Part shown: piece after piece, positions 1 through 8,559 of the stretch
How the letters are laid out: each line of letters opens with the position of its first letter
Position numbering within the stretch: the first letter of the stretch is position 1
From: Haloferax massiliensis
GTDB taxonomy: Archaea > Halobacteriota > Halobacteria > Halobacteriales > Haloferacaceae
Assembly (NCBI RefSeq): GCF_001368915.1
Contig: NZ_CSTE01000002.1
Coordinates: forward strand, 755,250 to 819,249
DNA: 64,000 nt
Direction of reading: 5' to 3'
Notes under the pieces: generated by a model
What the model saw: the letters and a program-made list of their open reading frames with translations, nothing else
What the model was told of the DNA's origin: nothing
Database searches by the model: none
Translations under genes and position numbers: made by a program

Positions 1-64
1 GTCGGGCCGGACGCCGAAGCCGCCCGACCGAAACGTCTTCGGCTTCCCGCCGCAACTCCCGGTC

Positions 65-1051
65 GTGAGCGACGCCGCCGACAGCGACCGCGACCCCGAG
101 TTCGCCTTCGAGCTACGGGTCTGCCGCTGGGCCGAGCGCGCGTGGCACCCCGACGGCCCGCGCCCCGCGTTCGTCGCCCGACAGCTCGGCACCCGAGAGC
201 GCCGCTGGGACACCGTCGTCGTGGAGGTCGACCCCGAGGCGTTCGCCGCCCGGCGCGCCCTCTCGACCGACGGCTTCGACTCGGACCTGTTGCGCGTCGT
301 CCGCCACGCGCCCGCCGAGTGGGCGTGGTACCGAGACGCCATCCCCGAACCCGACTTCCCGTGGCGACACGTCGTGCCGGCGGTCCATCGCGCCGCGGGG
401 CTCGGACTCGTCGAGAAGCGCCGCGGCTCGCGGAACCGCGTCGAGTACCGCCGGACCGCCCCGTACCCCGACTGGGTCGAGCGCGTCGTCGCCATCGAGA
501 ACAAGCCGGACCTCGACGCCAGCGCCGCCCGCGCGCTCGCCGACCAACTCGACCACGACGTGTCGCGGGCGCTCGCCGACGAGGTCTGGGTCGCCACCGA
601 GGTGACGGGCCGGCGGGTCGAACCCGCCCTACTGGAGGACCTGCCGGTCGAAGTCGGCATCCTCGGCGTCGACGGCGACTCGGCGGAGGTGCTGTGGCAC
701 CCGAGTTCGCTGTCGCCCGACCCGGCGGACGCCCGGCGGCGACTCGTCCTCGCCGAGCGCGCCTACGACCGCGGCTGGCGGAGCTACGTGGACACGATGC
801 GGCCCGACTGCCGGCAGTTCGAACTCGACCGGCGCGGCCGGGCGCTCGTCCCGCGGTGCGCCGCGAAAGACTGCTATCAGAGCCAGCGCGAGTGCGCCCA
901 CTCGTGTCCGTCGTTCGAGCCGGAGCCGCCGTCGTGGCGGATGAAGGGCTGGCCTATAGAGGGAGGCCCGGGGAAGGGCGTGCGCCGGATTCTGGAAGCC
1001 AGACGCGAGCGCGCCAGAGACCGGGCCGAGCGCGGCAGTGAGAACGCCTAA
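65..1051 (+). CDS. DUF5787 family protein, possible Fe-S PD-(D/E)XK nuclease
   Basis: 328 aa from a GTG start; matches a haloarchaeal family I know as DUF5787, which has no established function. What I see: a Glu in an early helix (E16) next to a lone Cys (C20), a strand with D49, an E145-N-K147 motif at the end of a hydrophobic strand, Q161 in the following helix, and a C-terminal cluster C249/C265/C270/C277/C281. One early Cys plus a C-terminal Cys cluster around a (D/E)xK core resembles the Fe-S nuclease layout of Cas4 and AddB. That reading is inference. The C-terminus is basic (residues 306-324). The next gene starts just downstream and is probably co-transcribed. Confidence 0.85.
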   Translation: MSDAADSDRDPEFAFELRVCRWAERAWHPDGPRPAFVARQLGTRERRWDTVVVEVDPEAFAARRALSTDGFDSDLLRVVRHAPAEWAWYRDAIPEPDFPWRHVVPAVHRAAGLGLVEKRRGSRNRVEYRRTAPYPDWVERVVAIENKPDLDASAARALADQLDHDVSRALADEVWVATEVTGRRVEPALLEDLPVEVGILGVDGDSAEVLWHPSSLSPDPADARRRLVLAERAYDRGWRSYVDTMRPDCRQFELDRRGRALVPRCAAKDCYQSQRECAHSCPSFEPEPPSWRMKGWPIEGGPGKGVRRILEARRERARDRAERGSENA

Positions 1052-1076
1052 CTTCGCGCCCCTCGGACCGACCGAT

Positions 1077-1676
1077 ATGGAACGGTTCCAGAACACGAGT
1101 CTGCCGGACTGGGATTGGTGGGGAAAACTGTGGCCGACGCCGGGCGAGACGCTTCGGGAGCTCGGGCTGTCGGCGGGCGACACCGTCGCCGAAATCGGCT
1201 GCGGAAACGGCTACTTCGCGCTCCCCGCGGCGCGAATCGTCGCGCCGGCCCCGGTGTACGCGGTCGACCTCGACGACGGCCTCCTCGCGGAACTCGACCA
1301 TCTCGCCGACCAGCAACGCATCGACAACGTGGCGACGGTCCGCGGCGACGCCCGCGAGCTATCGGCGCACCTCTCCGACCCCGTCGACGTGGCGCTCTTC
1401 GCCAACGCGTTCCACGGGGTCGACGACCGCGACGAGTTCCTGACGGAAGTCGAGTCGGTCCTCGCCGACGGCGGCCGGTTCGTCGTCGTCAACTGGCGAC
1501 CCCTGCCCCGGTCGGAGACGACCGTGGCAGGCGAGCCCCGCGGCCCGCCGACCGACCTGCGACTCGGTCCCGAGGAGACCGCGGCGATGGTCGAAGAGGC
1601 GACCGACCTCGCGGTGACGGCGGAAATCGACGTTCCGCCGTACCACTACGCGCTGGTGTTCGAGCGGCGAGAATAG
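1077..1676 (+). CDS. Class I SAM-dependent methyltransferase
   Basis: 199 aa. Motif I (AEIGCGNGYF, about residues 40-50) and the following acidic strand end (VDLDDG) are those of a Rossmann-type SAM-dependent methyltransferase. A FANAFHGVDDRDEFL stretch corresponds to the usual motif IV/post-IV region. I chose the ATG at 1077; an in-frame GTG at 1038 overlaps the end of the upstream gene and would add 13 residues not expected in the fold. The substrate is not recognisable. It lies 25 bp after the DUF5787 gene on the same strand, so the two are probably one transcription unit. Confidence 0.85.
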   Translation: MERFQNTSLPDWDWWGKLWPTPGETLRELGLSAGDTVAEIGCGNGYFALPAARIVAPAPVYAVDLDDGLLAELDHLADQQRIDNVATVRGDARELSAHLSDPVDVALFANAFHGVDDRDEFLTEVESVLADGGRFVVVNWRPLPRSETTVAGEPRGPPTDLRLGPEETAAMVEEATDLAVTAEIDVPPYHYALVFERRE

Positions 1677-1694
1677 CATCGCGGAGCCGGGCGG

Positions 1695-2195
1695 TCAGAC
1701 GACCTCCACGTCCACCTCGTCGCGCTCGACGGCGAGGCGGAACGTGGGGACGGTCCGGTAGACGACCTCGATGACGCCCTTGCGGCGGAGGCTCTGGAGC
1801 GCGCGGCGCACGTCGTCCACGTCGGGGTCGATGTCGAACTCCTCGCGGAGCTTGTTGAGGACGCTGACGACGCTCTCGGAGCGCTCGTCGGGGCCGGCGA
1901 CGACCTCGAAGACGCGGGCTTCGAGCGAGGGGACGCGGATGACGCTCGGAACGGACTCCGCCTCGTCGTCGCCCTCGACGCCGGGTTCGACGCCGACGAG
2001 TTCGGCGGCCTCGGCCGTCGCGCGGATGAGGCTGTTGTCGTCGCGGTAGTAGTAGTCTTTGAGCTCGGATTCGAGGTAGCGGTGGACTTCGCTCCCGCTT
2101 TCGAGGTCCCAGCGGTTCTGTAACTCCTTGTTCTTCGTCGGCTGGAGCCGGACGATGTCGGCGAGGCGTTCTTTCGCCTCGTCGGAGAGCGTCAT
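1695..2195 (-). CDS. DUF5797 family protein with winged-helix-like C-terminus
   Basis: 166 aa, conserved in haloarchaea (DUF5797 by recognition). An N-terminal helical region (residues 4-60, with a KELQNRWDL segment typical of HTH proteins) is followed by an acidic linker. The C-terminal part (about 108-155) reads as helix-helix-helix-wing: VLNKLREEF, DDVRRALQSLRRKGVIEVV, then a beta segment. This suggests a DNA-binding or transcription-associated protein, but no function is established. The start ATG at 2195 is preceded on this strand by a TATA-like GTTATA at about 2217-2224, compatible with a leaderless transcript. It converges with the methyltransferase gene. Confidence 0.8.
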   Translation of the reverse strand: MTLSDEAKERLADIVRLQPTKNKELQNRWDLESGSEVHRYLESELKDYYYRDDNSLIRATAEAAELVGVEPGVEGDDEAESVPSVIRVPSLEARVFEVVAGPDERSESVVSVLNKLREEFDIDPDVDDVRRALQSLRRKGVIEVVYRTVPTFRLAVERDEVDVEVV

Positions 2196-2258
2196 ATCGG
2201 TGGATTCGACGGAGGGGGTATAACGTTGTTCTGGATTCTTCAGCGCGACCGCCGAACG

Positions 2259-2268
2259 TTAATTATTA
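2259..2268 (+). promoter_or_regulatory. TATA-like box for enoyl-CoA hydratase gene
   Basis: An AT-only decamer (TTAATTATTA) lies 27-36 bp before the ATG at 2295 in a GC-rich context. This is the spacing of an archaeal TATA box with a near-leaderless transcript. Confidence 0.6.
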
Positions 2269-2294
2269 TCCCTGTGCCTTGCGTCGCCCCGAGT

Positions 2295-3068
2295 ATGAGC
2301 TGGGACACCCTCCGACTCGACTGGGACGGCGACGTGGCGACCATCACCATCGACCGCCCCGAGCAGATGAACGCGCTCAACGCGGACGCGCTCGACGCGC
2401 TCGAAGCGGCGCTCGACGAGGCCGAAGACGGCGGCGCGCGGGTGGTCGTCCTCACCGGCGCGGGCGACAAGGCGTTCGTCGCGGGCGCGGACATCGGCTA
2501 CATGAAAGACATCGGAACGCCCGCCGCGCAGAACTACGCCGAGCAGGGCCACCGCATCGCGACGCGCTTGGAGGAGTTCCCCGCTCCGACCGTCGCGGCC
2601 ATCAACGGCTACGCCTTCGGCGGCGGCATGGAACTCGCGTTGGCGTGCGACCTCCGGGTCGCCTCCGAGCGCGCGCTCCTCGGGCAGACCGAAATCGACC
2701 TCGGTATCATGCCCGGGTGGGGCGGGAGCGTCCGCCTCCCGGCGCTCGTCGGCGACGAAGTCGCGCGGCGGCTCATCTTCTTCGGCGAGCGCATCGACGC
2801 CAGCGACGCCCACGAGTACGGTATCGTCGGCGAAGTCGTCGCCCACGACCAACTCGAATCGCACGTCGAGGACCTCGCCGCGGACCTCGCGTCGAAGCCG
2901 CGGCACGCCCTCGCGGGCGCGAAAGCCGCCATCAACATGTCCCACGACGCGCCCCGGGACGCCGCGCTCGACTTCGAGACGCGGGTCTGGAGCGGCCTGT
3001 TCGGAACCCACGACCAGCGCGAGGGGATGGAGGCGTTCCTCGACAAGCGCGACCCCGACTTCGAATAG
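2295..3068 (+). CDS. Enoyl-CoA hydratase/isomerase family protein (crotonase fold)
   Basis: 257 aa, normal size for a crotonase. The first oxyanion-hole strand is GDKAFVAGADIGYM (about residues 57-70). The second is YAFGGGMELALACD, with the catalytic-type Glu in GGME, and the second Glu lies in QTEIDLGIMPGWGG. Both Glu positions are present, which favours a true hydratase acting on trans-2-enoyl-CoA in beta-oxidation or branched-chain degradation. The ATG at 2295 was chosen over an in-frame upstream ATG at 2226 because the latter lies before the TATA-like box and adds a non-homologous 23-residue leader. Cytoplasmic; apparently transcribed alone. Confidence 0.9.
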   Translation: MSWDTLRLDWDGDVATITIDRPEQMNALNADALDALEAALDEAEDGGARVVVLTGAGDKAFVAGADIGYMKDIGTPAAQNYAEQGHRIATRLEEFPAPTVAAINGYAFGGGMELALACDLRVASERALLGQTEIDLGIMPGWGGSVRLPALVGDEVARRLIFFGERIDASDAHEYGIVGEVVAHDQLESHVEDLAADLASKPRHALAGAKAAINMSHDAPRDAALDFETRVWSGLFGTHDQREGMEAFLDKRDPDFE

Positions 3069-3189
3069 AACCCGACTGAGACCCTCTTTCTCTGACGGAA
3101 TCGGCCGGTTAGCATCACCGATTCCTCAACGTAGCCGTGCTAACACGGCTCCTACAACTGCTAATACGCTCTATGTATAATGAATAATC

Positions 3190-3447
3190 GTGCAAGAATC
3201 CATCACGCTCGGTCGCGTCGAATCCCGCCTCGAAGACCTGTCGTACCCGGTCTCGCGCCGGGACGCCGCGGCCGCCCTCGACGGTGTGACGGTGCTCATG
3301 GCCGACGGGAACGCCGACCTCGGTGAGTTGGTCGGAAACTGCCTCACGGCCGAGTTCGCCGACGCGAAGGACCTGTACTACGAACTGAACAACGCGATGC
3401 CGGTCGAGGCGCTCGGCGAACCGGGGCAGTCCGACGGCGACGCCTGA
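3190..3447 (+). CDS. Small conserved haloarchaeal protein (DUF5789-like)
   Basis: 85 aa from a GTG start. It is acidic, with a pattern (LEDLSYPVSRRDAAAAL then LMADGNADLGELVG) that I associate with the haloarchaeal DUF5789 family. The N-terminal half looks like a small helical domain related to DUF2795-type proteins. No catalytic motif or membrane segment is visible. Upstream, 3150-3180 is AT-rich and carries the promoter. A T-run terminator follows at 3466. Function unknown. Confidence 0.7.
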   Translation: MQESITLGRVESRLEDLSYPVSRRDAAAALDGVTVLMADGNADLGELVGNCLTAEFADAKDLYYELNNAMPVEALGEPGQSDGDA

Positions 3448-3465
3448 GCCTCCGCTTCCCCGGGC

Positions 3466-3471
3466 TTTTTT
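3466..3471 (+). terminator. T-run terminator
   Basis: A run of six T follows a GC-rich CCCCGGGC segment 20 bp after the stop of the small gene ending at 3447. Poly-T tracts are the usual intrinsic termination signal in haloarchaea. Confidence 0.5.
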
Positions 3472-3506
3472 CAGCGCGCACCCCGCGAGCGCATCGCAAT
3501 CCTGAC

Positions 3507-3513
3507 GCTTAAG
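3507..3513 (+). promoter_or_regulatory. TATA-like box (GCTTAAG) for tfs
   Basis: GCTTAAG lies 26-32 bp before the ATG at 3539, a classic haloarchaeal leaderless promoter arrangement. The same element recurs before the methylmalonyl-CoA mutase gene (6549) and before the rhodanese-MBL gene (21099). Confidence 0.65.
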
Positions 3514-3538
3514 TCCCTCAAGCGGTAGGACGTACTTC

Positions 3539-3859
3539 ATGGAGTTTTGCGACGACTGCGGGTCCCTGATGACGCCGCAAGACGGCGTCTGGGTCTGTCC
3601 GAACGGCCACGAGAAAGCCCGCGACAGCGAAAAGGAGAAGTCGATGGTCACGACCGAGGGCCAAGAGTCCAGCGAGGTCGTCGACATGTCCGACGTGGAC
3701 AACGCCGACATCGGCCCGACGACGAAGGCCATCTGCCCGAAGTGCGGCCACGACGTGGCGCGCTACGAGATGAAGCAGATTCGCTCGGCCGACGAGTCCG
3801 AGACGCGTTTCTTCACCTGCGTCGAGTGCGACCACAAGTGGCGCGAAGACGACCACTGA
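3539..3859 (+). CDS. tfs: Transcription factor S (TFS), TFIIS-like RNA polymerase cleavage factor
   Basis: 106 aa, the usual length for archaeal TFS. The N-terminal zinc ribbon has C4, C7 and C20. The C-terminal TFIIS-type ribbon has C66/C69 and C94/C97, with the acidic D85-E86 pair in RSADESETRFF at the loop tip. In TFIIS/TFS that loop enters the polymerase secondary channel and stimulates cleavage of backtracked RNA. The N-terminal ribbon resembles RpoM/Rpb9. It has its own promoter and is followed by a T5 tract at 3870-3874. Confidence 0.95.
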   Translation: MEFCDDCGSLMTPQDGVWVCPNGHEKARDSEKEKSMVTTEGQESSEVVDMSDVDNADIGPTTKAICPKCGHDVARYEMKQIRSADESETRFFTCVECDHKWREDDH

Positions 3860-3869
3860 GCGACTCGCC

Positions 3870-3874
3870 TTTTT
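3870..3874 (+). terminator. T5 terminator after tfs
   Basis: Five T follow a GC-rich segment 11 bp after the tfs stop codon. Confidence 0.4.
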
Positions 3875-3899
3875 CAGCCCTCCGTCCGTAACGCGGGGT

Positions 3900-4526
3900 A
3901 TGTCCGACGCGCTCGCCCCGCCGGCGCTCCCGCCGCTCGAAGGGTGGGTCCGCGTCGACGACGCGACCGACCGCCCGTTCGAACTCGGTCCCGTCAGCGT
4001 CGTCGCCCGGACGGTCGTCTACGAGGACGCCGCCATCCGCGAGCGCGTCCCGGCGACCGCCGACGGCCCGTGGCGCTTTCTGTTCGCCAGCCGCCTCGAA
4101 ATCCGACCGCACACGCCGCCGTCGAAGGCGCTGACGAAACTCGTCGGCAAGCGCGCGAGCGCCGGCTTCCGGTCGCGCCTCGAAGCCCGCGGCTTCTCGG
4201 ACGTCCGCCGCGTCGAGTCGCGGACGCTCCGGGTGCGAGTCGGCGGCGGTGACGACGACGAGACCGATTCCGCCAGCGGGGCGGGGATGGACGCGGAGGC
4301 CGACGTGGTTCGGTACACCGCGACCGTCGAACTCGCGGGCGTCGAACTCGCGGCCGACGCCTACCTCGCGGTGACGCCGGTCGACGGCGAGTTCCTCCTG
4401 ACCGGCGGCGCGTACCCCCGCGAGGTCCGCAGCGGCGACGCGGAGACGGCCGCGTCGCTCCGCGAGACAATCGACCCCGAACGCTTCAGAGAAGAGCTGT
4501 TTCGCGTGATTCGCGGCGTCGAGTGA
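3900..4526 (+). CDS. Hypothetical haloarchaeal protein
   Basis: 208 aa, acidic, no domain recognised. The sequence alternates beta-rich stretches (FELGPVSVVARTVVYED, YTATVELAGVELAADAYLAV) with a short basic helical segment (KALTKLVGKRASAGFRSRLEARGF, about 72-95) and a Gly/Asp-rich linker near residue 115. No signal peptide or transmembrane segment. The ATG follows the tfs terminator by about 25 bp. It converges on trmI. Coding status is supported by acidic composition and strong GC3 bias. Confidence 0.7.
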   Translation: MSDALAPPALPPLEGWVRVDDATDRPFELGPVSVVARTVVYEDAAIRERVPATADGPWRFLFASRLEIRPHTPPSKALTKLVGKRASAGFRSRLEARGFSDVRRVESRTLRVRVGGGDDDETDSASGAGMDAEADVVRYTATVELAGVELAADAYLAVTPVDGEFLLTGGAYPREVRSGDAETAASLRETIDPERFREELFRVIRGVE

Positions 4527-4577
4527 GGCGACACAGTCGGGCCGAAAGAGAGGCTGGCCCGTCCGGGTCGGACCCGC

Positions 4578-5303
4578 TCACTCGTTGCGGGCGAACACGA
4601 GATAGCCGGTGTGGCCGACGCCGGCGGTCGAGGGGCGCGACCCCCGGTCGTTGAAGTCCATGTGTCGCTGAATCGTCTCGAACGTCTCCACGTCCGACAG
4701 GCCCGCCTCTCTGGCGGCTTCGACGGCCGCGCGCGTGCCCTCCACGAACGGGGAGTAGACGGCGAGGTAGCCGCCGGTCACGAGCAGGTCGGGCGCGTGG
4801 CGGACGACCTCGGGCGCGTTCTCGGTGTCGAGGGTGAGCGCGTCGAACGCCGCGTCCGCGAGGTCGTCGACCTCGTCTGTGATGTCGCCGGTGCGGACGT
4901 CGACGCGGTCTTCCACGCCCGCGAGCCGCATGTTCTCGCGGGCGACGTCGGCGAACTCGGCGTCGCGTTCGAACGTCGTCACGTCGACGCCGAGGCGACC
5001 GAGGTACGCCGAGAGGACGCCCGTGCCGGTCCCCGCGTCGAGGACGCGTTCGCCGGCCGCGATGCCCGTGTGACCGACGATGAGGCCGATGTCTCGCGGC
5101 ATCATCGGCGCGCCGGTGCGCTCGAAGTGGTTGAAGAGGTCCGGGCCGCGCGGCTCGCGGACGAGGAACTCCTCGCCGATGTGGGTTTCGAGCGTCTGGC
5201 CGGCCTCGACGTCCTCGGGGACGGTGAGCATCCCGAGGTCGGTGTGGAGTTCGTCGCCGGGCGCTCGGAGGTACTCCCGGTCGCCGTGGACGAGGAGTAT
5301 CAC
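4578..5303 (-). CDS. trmI: tRNA (adenine-N1)-methyltransferase TrmI
   Basis: 241 aa, as expected for archaeal TrmI, which makes m1A at positions 57/58 of the tRNA T-loop. An N-terminal small beta domain (residues 1-65) is followed by a Rossmann SAM domain with motif [20 protein letters not shown] (about 84-102). [11 protein letters not shown] is the family's motif IV region. The C-terminus ends with the YLVFARNE strand. The start codon overlaps the stop of nac by 4 bp, so it is translated from the nac transcript. Confidence 0.92.
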   Translation of the reverse strand: MILLVHGDREYLRAPGDELHTDLGMLTVPEDVEAGQTLETHIGEEFLVREPRGPDLFNHFERTGAPMMPRDIGLIVGHTGIAAGERVLDAGTGTGVLSAYLGRLGVDVTTFERDAEFADVARENMRLAGVEDRVDVRTGDITDEVDDLADAAFDALTLDTENAPEVVRHAPDLLVTGGYLAVYSPFVEGTRAAVEAAREAGLSDVETFETIQRHMDFNDRGSRPSTAGVGHTGYLVFARNE

Positions 5304-5680
5304 TCCAGTCGCGCGATGGCCGCGGCGAGGTCGCCGTCTTCGGCCTCCAGCGCTTCGCGGGCCTCGTCCTCGGGGACGCCGGCGCGCTGGGCCACGATGG
5401 CCACGTCGTCGGCCGGAATCTCGTCGGCGGCCTCGTCGCCGTCGCCGCTGTCGCCGCCGTCGTCACCGGCTCCGAGCGCGCGCGTCTCGGGTTCGCCGAC
5501 GATCTGGTACGTCTCCTGGCCCTGCGCGTCCATGCGCGTGACCTGCGCGTCGCTGAAGACGAGTTCCTCGTCGGCCGTCTTGATGACGACTTCCTCGGCA
5601 TCGAGCTCCGTCACGTCGATGCCCATCTGCTTCATCATCTGCTGCATTTTGCGCGGATTCATCCCGCCGCCTCCAAACAT
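5300..5680 (-). CDS. nac: Nascent polypeptide-associated complex protein (archaeal NAC)
   Basis: 126 aa. A Met/Gly-rich N-terminus ([16 protein letters not shown]) leads into the NAC beta-barrel domain (about 20-75: [14 protein letters not shown], then [11 protein letters not shown]). After an Asp/Gly linker comes a C-terminal UBA domain ([20 protein letters not shown]). Archaeal NAC forms a homodimer at the ribosomal exit tunnel. I chose the ATG at 5680; an in-frame TTG at 5707 would add nine unlikely residues. It forms a two-gene operon with trmI, a pairing I know from other haloarchaea. Confidence 0.92.
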   Translation of the reverse strand: MFGGGGMNPRKMQQMMKQMGIDVTELDAEEVVIKTADEELVFSDAQVTRMDAQGQETYQIVGEPETRALGAGDDGGDSGDGDEAADEIPADDVAIVAQRAGVPEDEAREALEAEDGDLAAAIARLE

Positions 5681-5762
5681 ACCCGAAGCGTCGGGGTGAG
5701 CGCTCAAAAGCGTGGCGAACGTCGGTGCGCGGCGGGCGGTACGCGCGCCGGCGGTCGCGGGC

Positions 5763-6431
5763 TCACTCGACCCGCGTGCTGACCGAGAGGCCGCTTCCGA
5801 CCGGGAGGACGATGGTCTCGTACCGCGGGTCGGCCCGGACCGCGTCGAGGAACGCCGCGATGCCGCGGGTGTCGGCGTCGGCCCCGTCGAGGGCCTCTGC
5901 TTGCCCTTCGCTCCAGTCGGTGAGCGCGCCGAAGTCGACCGGGCCGCGCATGACGTTGTCGGCGACGACGACGCCGCCTTCGGCGACGCGGTCAGAGACG
6001 AGGTCGAACGCCTCGGCGTAGCGGTGCTTCTGGTGGTCCAAGAGCACGAGGTCGAACTCGCCGTCGACGCCCTCGAACAGGTCGAGCGCGTCGCCTTCGA
6101 GGAAGGTCGTCCGGTCGGCGAGGCCGGCGCGGTCGAGGAAGTCCCGCGCCATGTCGAGTTCGTGGGCGTCGTGTTCCGTCAGGTAGAGTTCGGCGTCGTC
6201 GGCCATGCCCTCGGCGAACCACGTCGCGGAGTAGCCGAAGCCGGAGCCGAACTCGAACAGCCGCGTCGCGTCCGCGAGGTGCGCGAGGACGCGGAGGACG
6301 CCGCCCGCCTCGGGACCGATGATGGGAAAGCCGTGCTCGTCGGCGTAGGCGGCCATCTCGGCCTGTACCGCGTCGTGTTCGGGCGCGGTCGCCGCGAGGA
6401 ACCGCCGCGTCTCGTCGCTCAAGATGTCCAT
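5763..6431 (-). CDS. O-methyltransferase (Methyltransf_3 type)
   Basis: 222 aa. The SAM-binding motif [19 protein letters not shown] (about 56-74) and the metal-site strand [17 protein letters not shown] are those of caffeoyl-CoA/catechol O-methyltransferase-like enzymes (COG4122). In that group the Asp of LLD helps bind a divalent metal. [14 protein letters not shown] is the downstream metal-ligand strand. The substrate is unknown. The ATG at 6431 was preferred; the longer upstream reading frame lacks recognisable sequence and overlaps the promoter of the divergent mutase gene. Confidence 0.88.
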   Translation of the reverse strand: MDILSDETRRFLAATAPEHDAVQAEMAAYADEHGFPIIGPEAGGVLRVLAHLADATRLFEFGSGFGYSATWFAEGMADDAELYLTEHDAHELDMARDFLDRAGLADRTTFLEGDALDLFEGVDGEFDLVLLDHQKHRYAEAFDLVSDRVAEGGVVVADNVMRGPVDFGALTDWSEGQAEALDGADADTRGIAAFLDAVRADPRYETIVLPVGSGLSVSTRVE

Positions 6432-6548
6432 GCGGAAGCAGGGCGCGCGAGGGACATAAAATCGGTCGCCGCGGCCGGGTTTTCGGGTGCTGTCGCGGAC
6501 GGTTCTGCGGCCCGCGGTCGGCGACGGCGTACCCACCGACCCGCGTAC

Positions 6549-6556
6549 GCTTAAGT
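6549..6556 (+). promoter_or_regulatory. TATA-like box for methylmalonyl-CoA mutase gene
   Basis: GCTTAAGT is centred about 28 bp before the ATG at 6580, with a purine-rich region around it. Same element and spacing as before tfs. Confidence 0.6.
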
Positions 6557-6579
6557 AGAGACGAACCACATCTTCGACC

Positions 6580-8256
6580 ATGTTTGATCCCGACGAGCTC
6601 GAAGAGATTCGGGAGGCGAAAGCCGAGTGGGAGGAGGAGACGCTGGGGCCGACCCTCGACCGCTTCGGGGAGCGCAAAGAGGAGTTCACGACGGACACGG
6701 GCGGCAACGTCGTCGAGCGGCTCTACACCCCCGACGACGCCGACGTGGACTACGACGAGGACGTGGGCTTCCCGGGCGAGAAGCCCTACACGCGCGGGGT
6801 GTATCCGACGATGCACCGCGGGCGGCTCTGGACGATGCGGCAGTACGCGGGCTTCGGGACGGCCGCCGAGACGAACGAGCGGTTCCGCTACCTCATCGAC
6901 AACGGCTCGTCGGGGCTGTCGCTCGCGTTCGACCTGCCGACGCAGATGGGCTACGACTCCGACGCGATGATGGCCGCCGGCGAGGTCGGGAAGTCGGGCG
7001 TCGCCATCGACAGCCTCCACGACATGGAGACGGTGTTCGACGGCATCGACCTCGGGGAGGTCTCCACGTCGATGACCATCAACGCCCCGGCGGCCGTGTT
7101 GCTGGCGATGTACGTCGCGCTCGGCGACAAGCAGGGCGTCCCCCGCGAGGAGCTTCGCGGCACCATCCAGAACGACATCATGAAGGAGTACATCGCGCGG
7201 AACCTCTACATCTTCCCGCCGGAGCCGTCGATGCGGCTCATCACGGACATCTTCGAGTTCTGCGCGGCGGAGACGCCGAAGTTCAACACCATCTCCATCT
7301 CCGGCTACCACATCCGCGAGGCCGGGTCGACCGCCGCCCAAGAGGTCGCGTTCACCCTCGGCAACGGCATCCAGTACGTCGAGGCCGCGGTCGACGCCGG
7401 CCTCGACGTGGACGACTTCGCCCCCCAGTTGTCCTTCTTCTTCAACGCCCACAACAACATCCTCGAAGAGGTGGCGAAGTTCCGCGCCGCCCGGCGGATG
7501 TGGGCGAAAATCATGGAAGAGCGCTTCGGCGCGGAGAACCCGAAGTCGATGCAGTTGAAGTTCCACACCCAGACCGGCGGCTCGACGCTCACCGCCCAGC
7601 AGGTCGAGAACAACGTCGTCCGGGTGGCATATCAGGCGCTGGCGGCCGTCCTCGGGGGCACGCAGTCGCTCCACACCAACGGGAAGGACGAGGCGCTGTC
7701 GCTGCCGACCGAGAAGTCGGTCCGGACGGCGCTCCGCACCCAGCAGATTCTCGCCCACGAGTCGGGCGCGGCGGACACCATCGACCCGCTGGCTGGCAGT
7801 TACTACGTCGAGGCGCTGACCGACGACATCGAAGACGAGGCGTTCGACCTGCTCGACGAGGTGGACGACCGCGGCGGGATGCTCGACGCCGTCAAGAACC
7901 AGTGGGTCCAGCGGGAGATTCAGGACGTGGCCTACGAGCGCCAGCGCGAGATTGAGGAGGGCGAGCGCGTCATCGTCGGCGTCAACGAGTACCAGGTGGA
8001 CGAGGAGCCGACCGTCGAGGTCCAAGAGGTCTCCGAGGAAGAAGAACAAAAGCAGGTCGAGTCGCTCGACGCCCGGAAGGACGACCGCGACGAGGAGGCC
8101 GTCGAGGCCGCCCTGGCGGACATCCGCGCCGCCGCGAACGGCGACGAGAACCTCCTCCCGCTCATCGTCACGGCGGTCAAGGCGTACGCGACCGTCGGCG
8201 AGATATGCGGCGTCCTCCGCGAGGAGTTCGGCGAGTACGAACCCGGTATGGCCTGA
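6580..8256 (+). CDS. mcmA1: Methylmalonyl-CoA mutase, large (catalytic) subunit
   Basis: 558 aa. This is the TIM-barrel catalytic chain only; the cobalamin-binding domain (DxHxxG motif) is absent and must be a separate small subunit elsewhere, as in other archaea. Family landmarks: [19 protein letters not shown] (about 77-95), the [18 protein letters not shown] segment and the [17 protein letters not shown] stretch with the active-site Tyr/His region. The C-terminal 60 residues are acidic. The enzyme interconverts (R)-methylmalonyl-CoA and succinyl-CoA in propionate and branched-chain amino acid breakdown. The epimerase for the same pathway is 1.5 kb downstream, after an unrelated short block. 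Confidence 0.95.
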   Translation: MFDPDELEEIREAKAEWEEETLGPTLDRFGERKEEFTTDTGGNVVERLYTPDDADVDYDEDVGFPGEKPYTRGVYPTMHRGRLWTMRQYAGFGTAAETNERFRYLIDNGSSGLSLAFDLPTQMGYDSDAMMAAGEVGKSGVAIDSLHDMETVFDGIDLGEVSTSMTINAPAAVLLAMYVALGDKQGVPREELRGTIQNDIMKEYIARNLYIFPPEPSMRLITDIFEFCAAETPKFNTISISGYHIREAGSTAAQEVAFTLGNGIQYVEAAVDAGLDVDDFAPQLSFFFNAHNNILEEVAKFRAARRMWAKIMEERFGAENPKSMQLKFHTQTGGSTLTAQQVENNVVRVAYQALAAVLGGTQSLHTNGKDEALSLPTEKSVRTALRTQQILAHESGAADTIDPLAGSYYVEALTDDIEDEAFDLLDEVDDRGGMLDAVKNQWVQREIQDVAYERQREIEEGERVIVGVNEYQVDEEPTVEVQEVSEEEEQKQVESLDARKDDRDEEAVEAALADIRAAANGDENLLPLIVTAVKAYATVGEICGVLREEFGEYEPGMA

Positions 8257-8559
8257 GTCAGCCGCGCCATTCCCGAACGACCAGCGCCGACGACCTCCCC
8301 GTTCCGTGCCAACGAGACACATAATTTATACTTTCACCCGACTGACCAGTTTTATTGTCACCCCCCGAGTGACCACAACCGAGGCTTATGATGCCGCTTA
8401 CTGGATTCTAAACCCGTCACACGCCCGGTCGCCGTCAGTCGGCGCGAGGTTCGCGCCACCAGCCGCTCGGTTTTTCGAGTAGTGGCGGCCGTCGCGTTGC
8501 GGGGCTCTCCGACCGGAGAGCCCCCGGTATCGCATCCGATTGTCCACCTCACCAGACGA
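8257..8559. other. Intergenic region with two AT-rich blocks and a hairpin
   Basis: About 300 bp without a convincing gene. It contains a TATA-like ATAATTTATACT (about 8321-8332), a second AT-rich block at 8380-8405, a T5 tract (8471-8475) and a perfect 10-bp hairpin (8501-8524). A short transcript could start near 8350, but no tRNA-like or coding pattern is visible. Confidence 0.5.
8501..8524. repeat. Perfect inverted repeat, 10-bp stem, 4-nt loop
   Basis: GGGGCTCTCC-GACC-GGAGAGCCCC forms a very stable stem-loop 36 bp before the ATG of the small membrane protein at 8560. It could be a terminator of an upstream transcript or a 5'-leader structure. No T-run follows it, which argues against a simple terminator. 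Confidence 0.75.

Noticed and set aside
13-43. GCCGAAG / CTTCGGC inverted repeat at the window start
   Set aside because: A 7-bp stem with a long loop and no T-run; upstream context is outside the window, so a terminator call cannot be supported.
5992-8322. 776-codon open frame on the minus strand opposite the methylmalonyl-CoA mutase gene
   Set aside because: Antisense frame kept open by the high GC3 of the real gene; Arg/Val/Gly-rich sequence with no recognisable domain.
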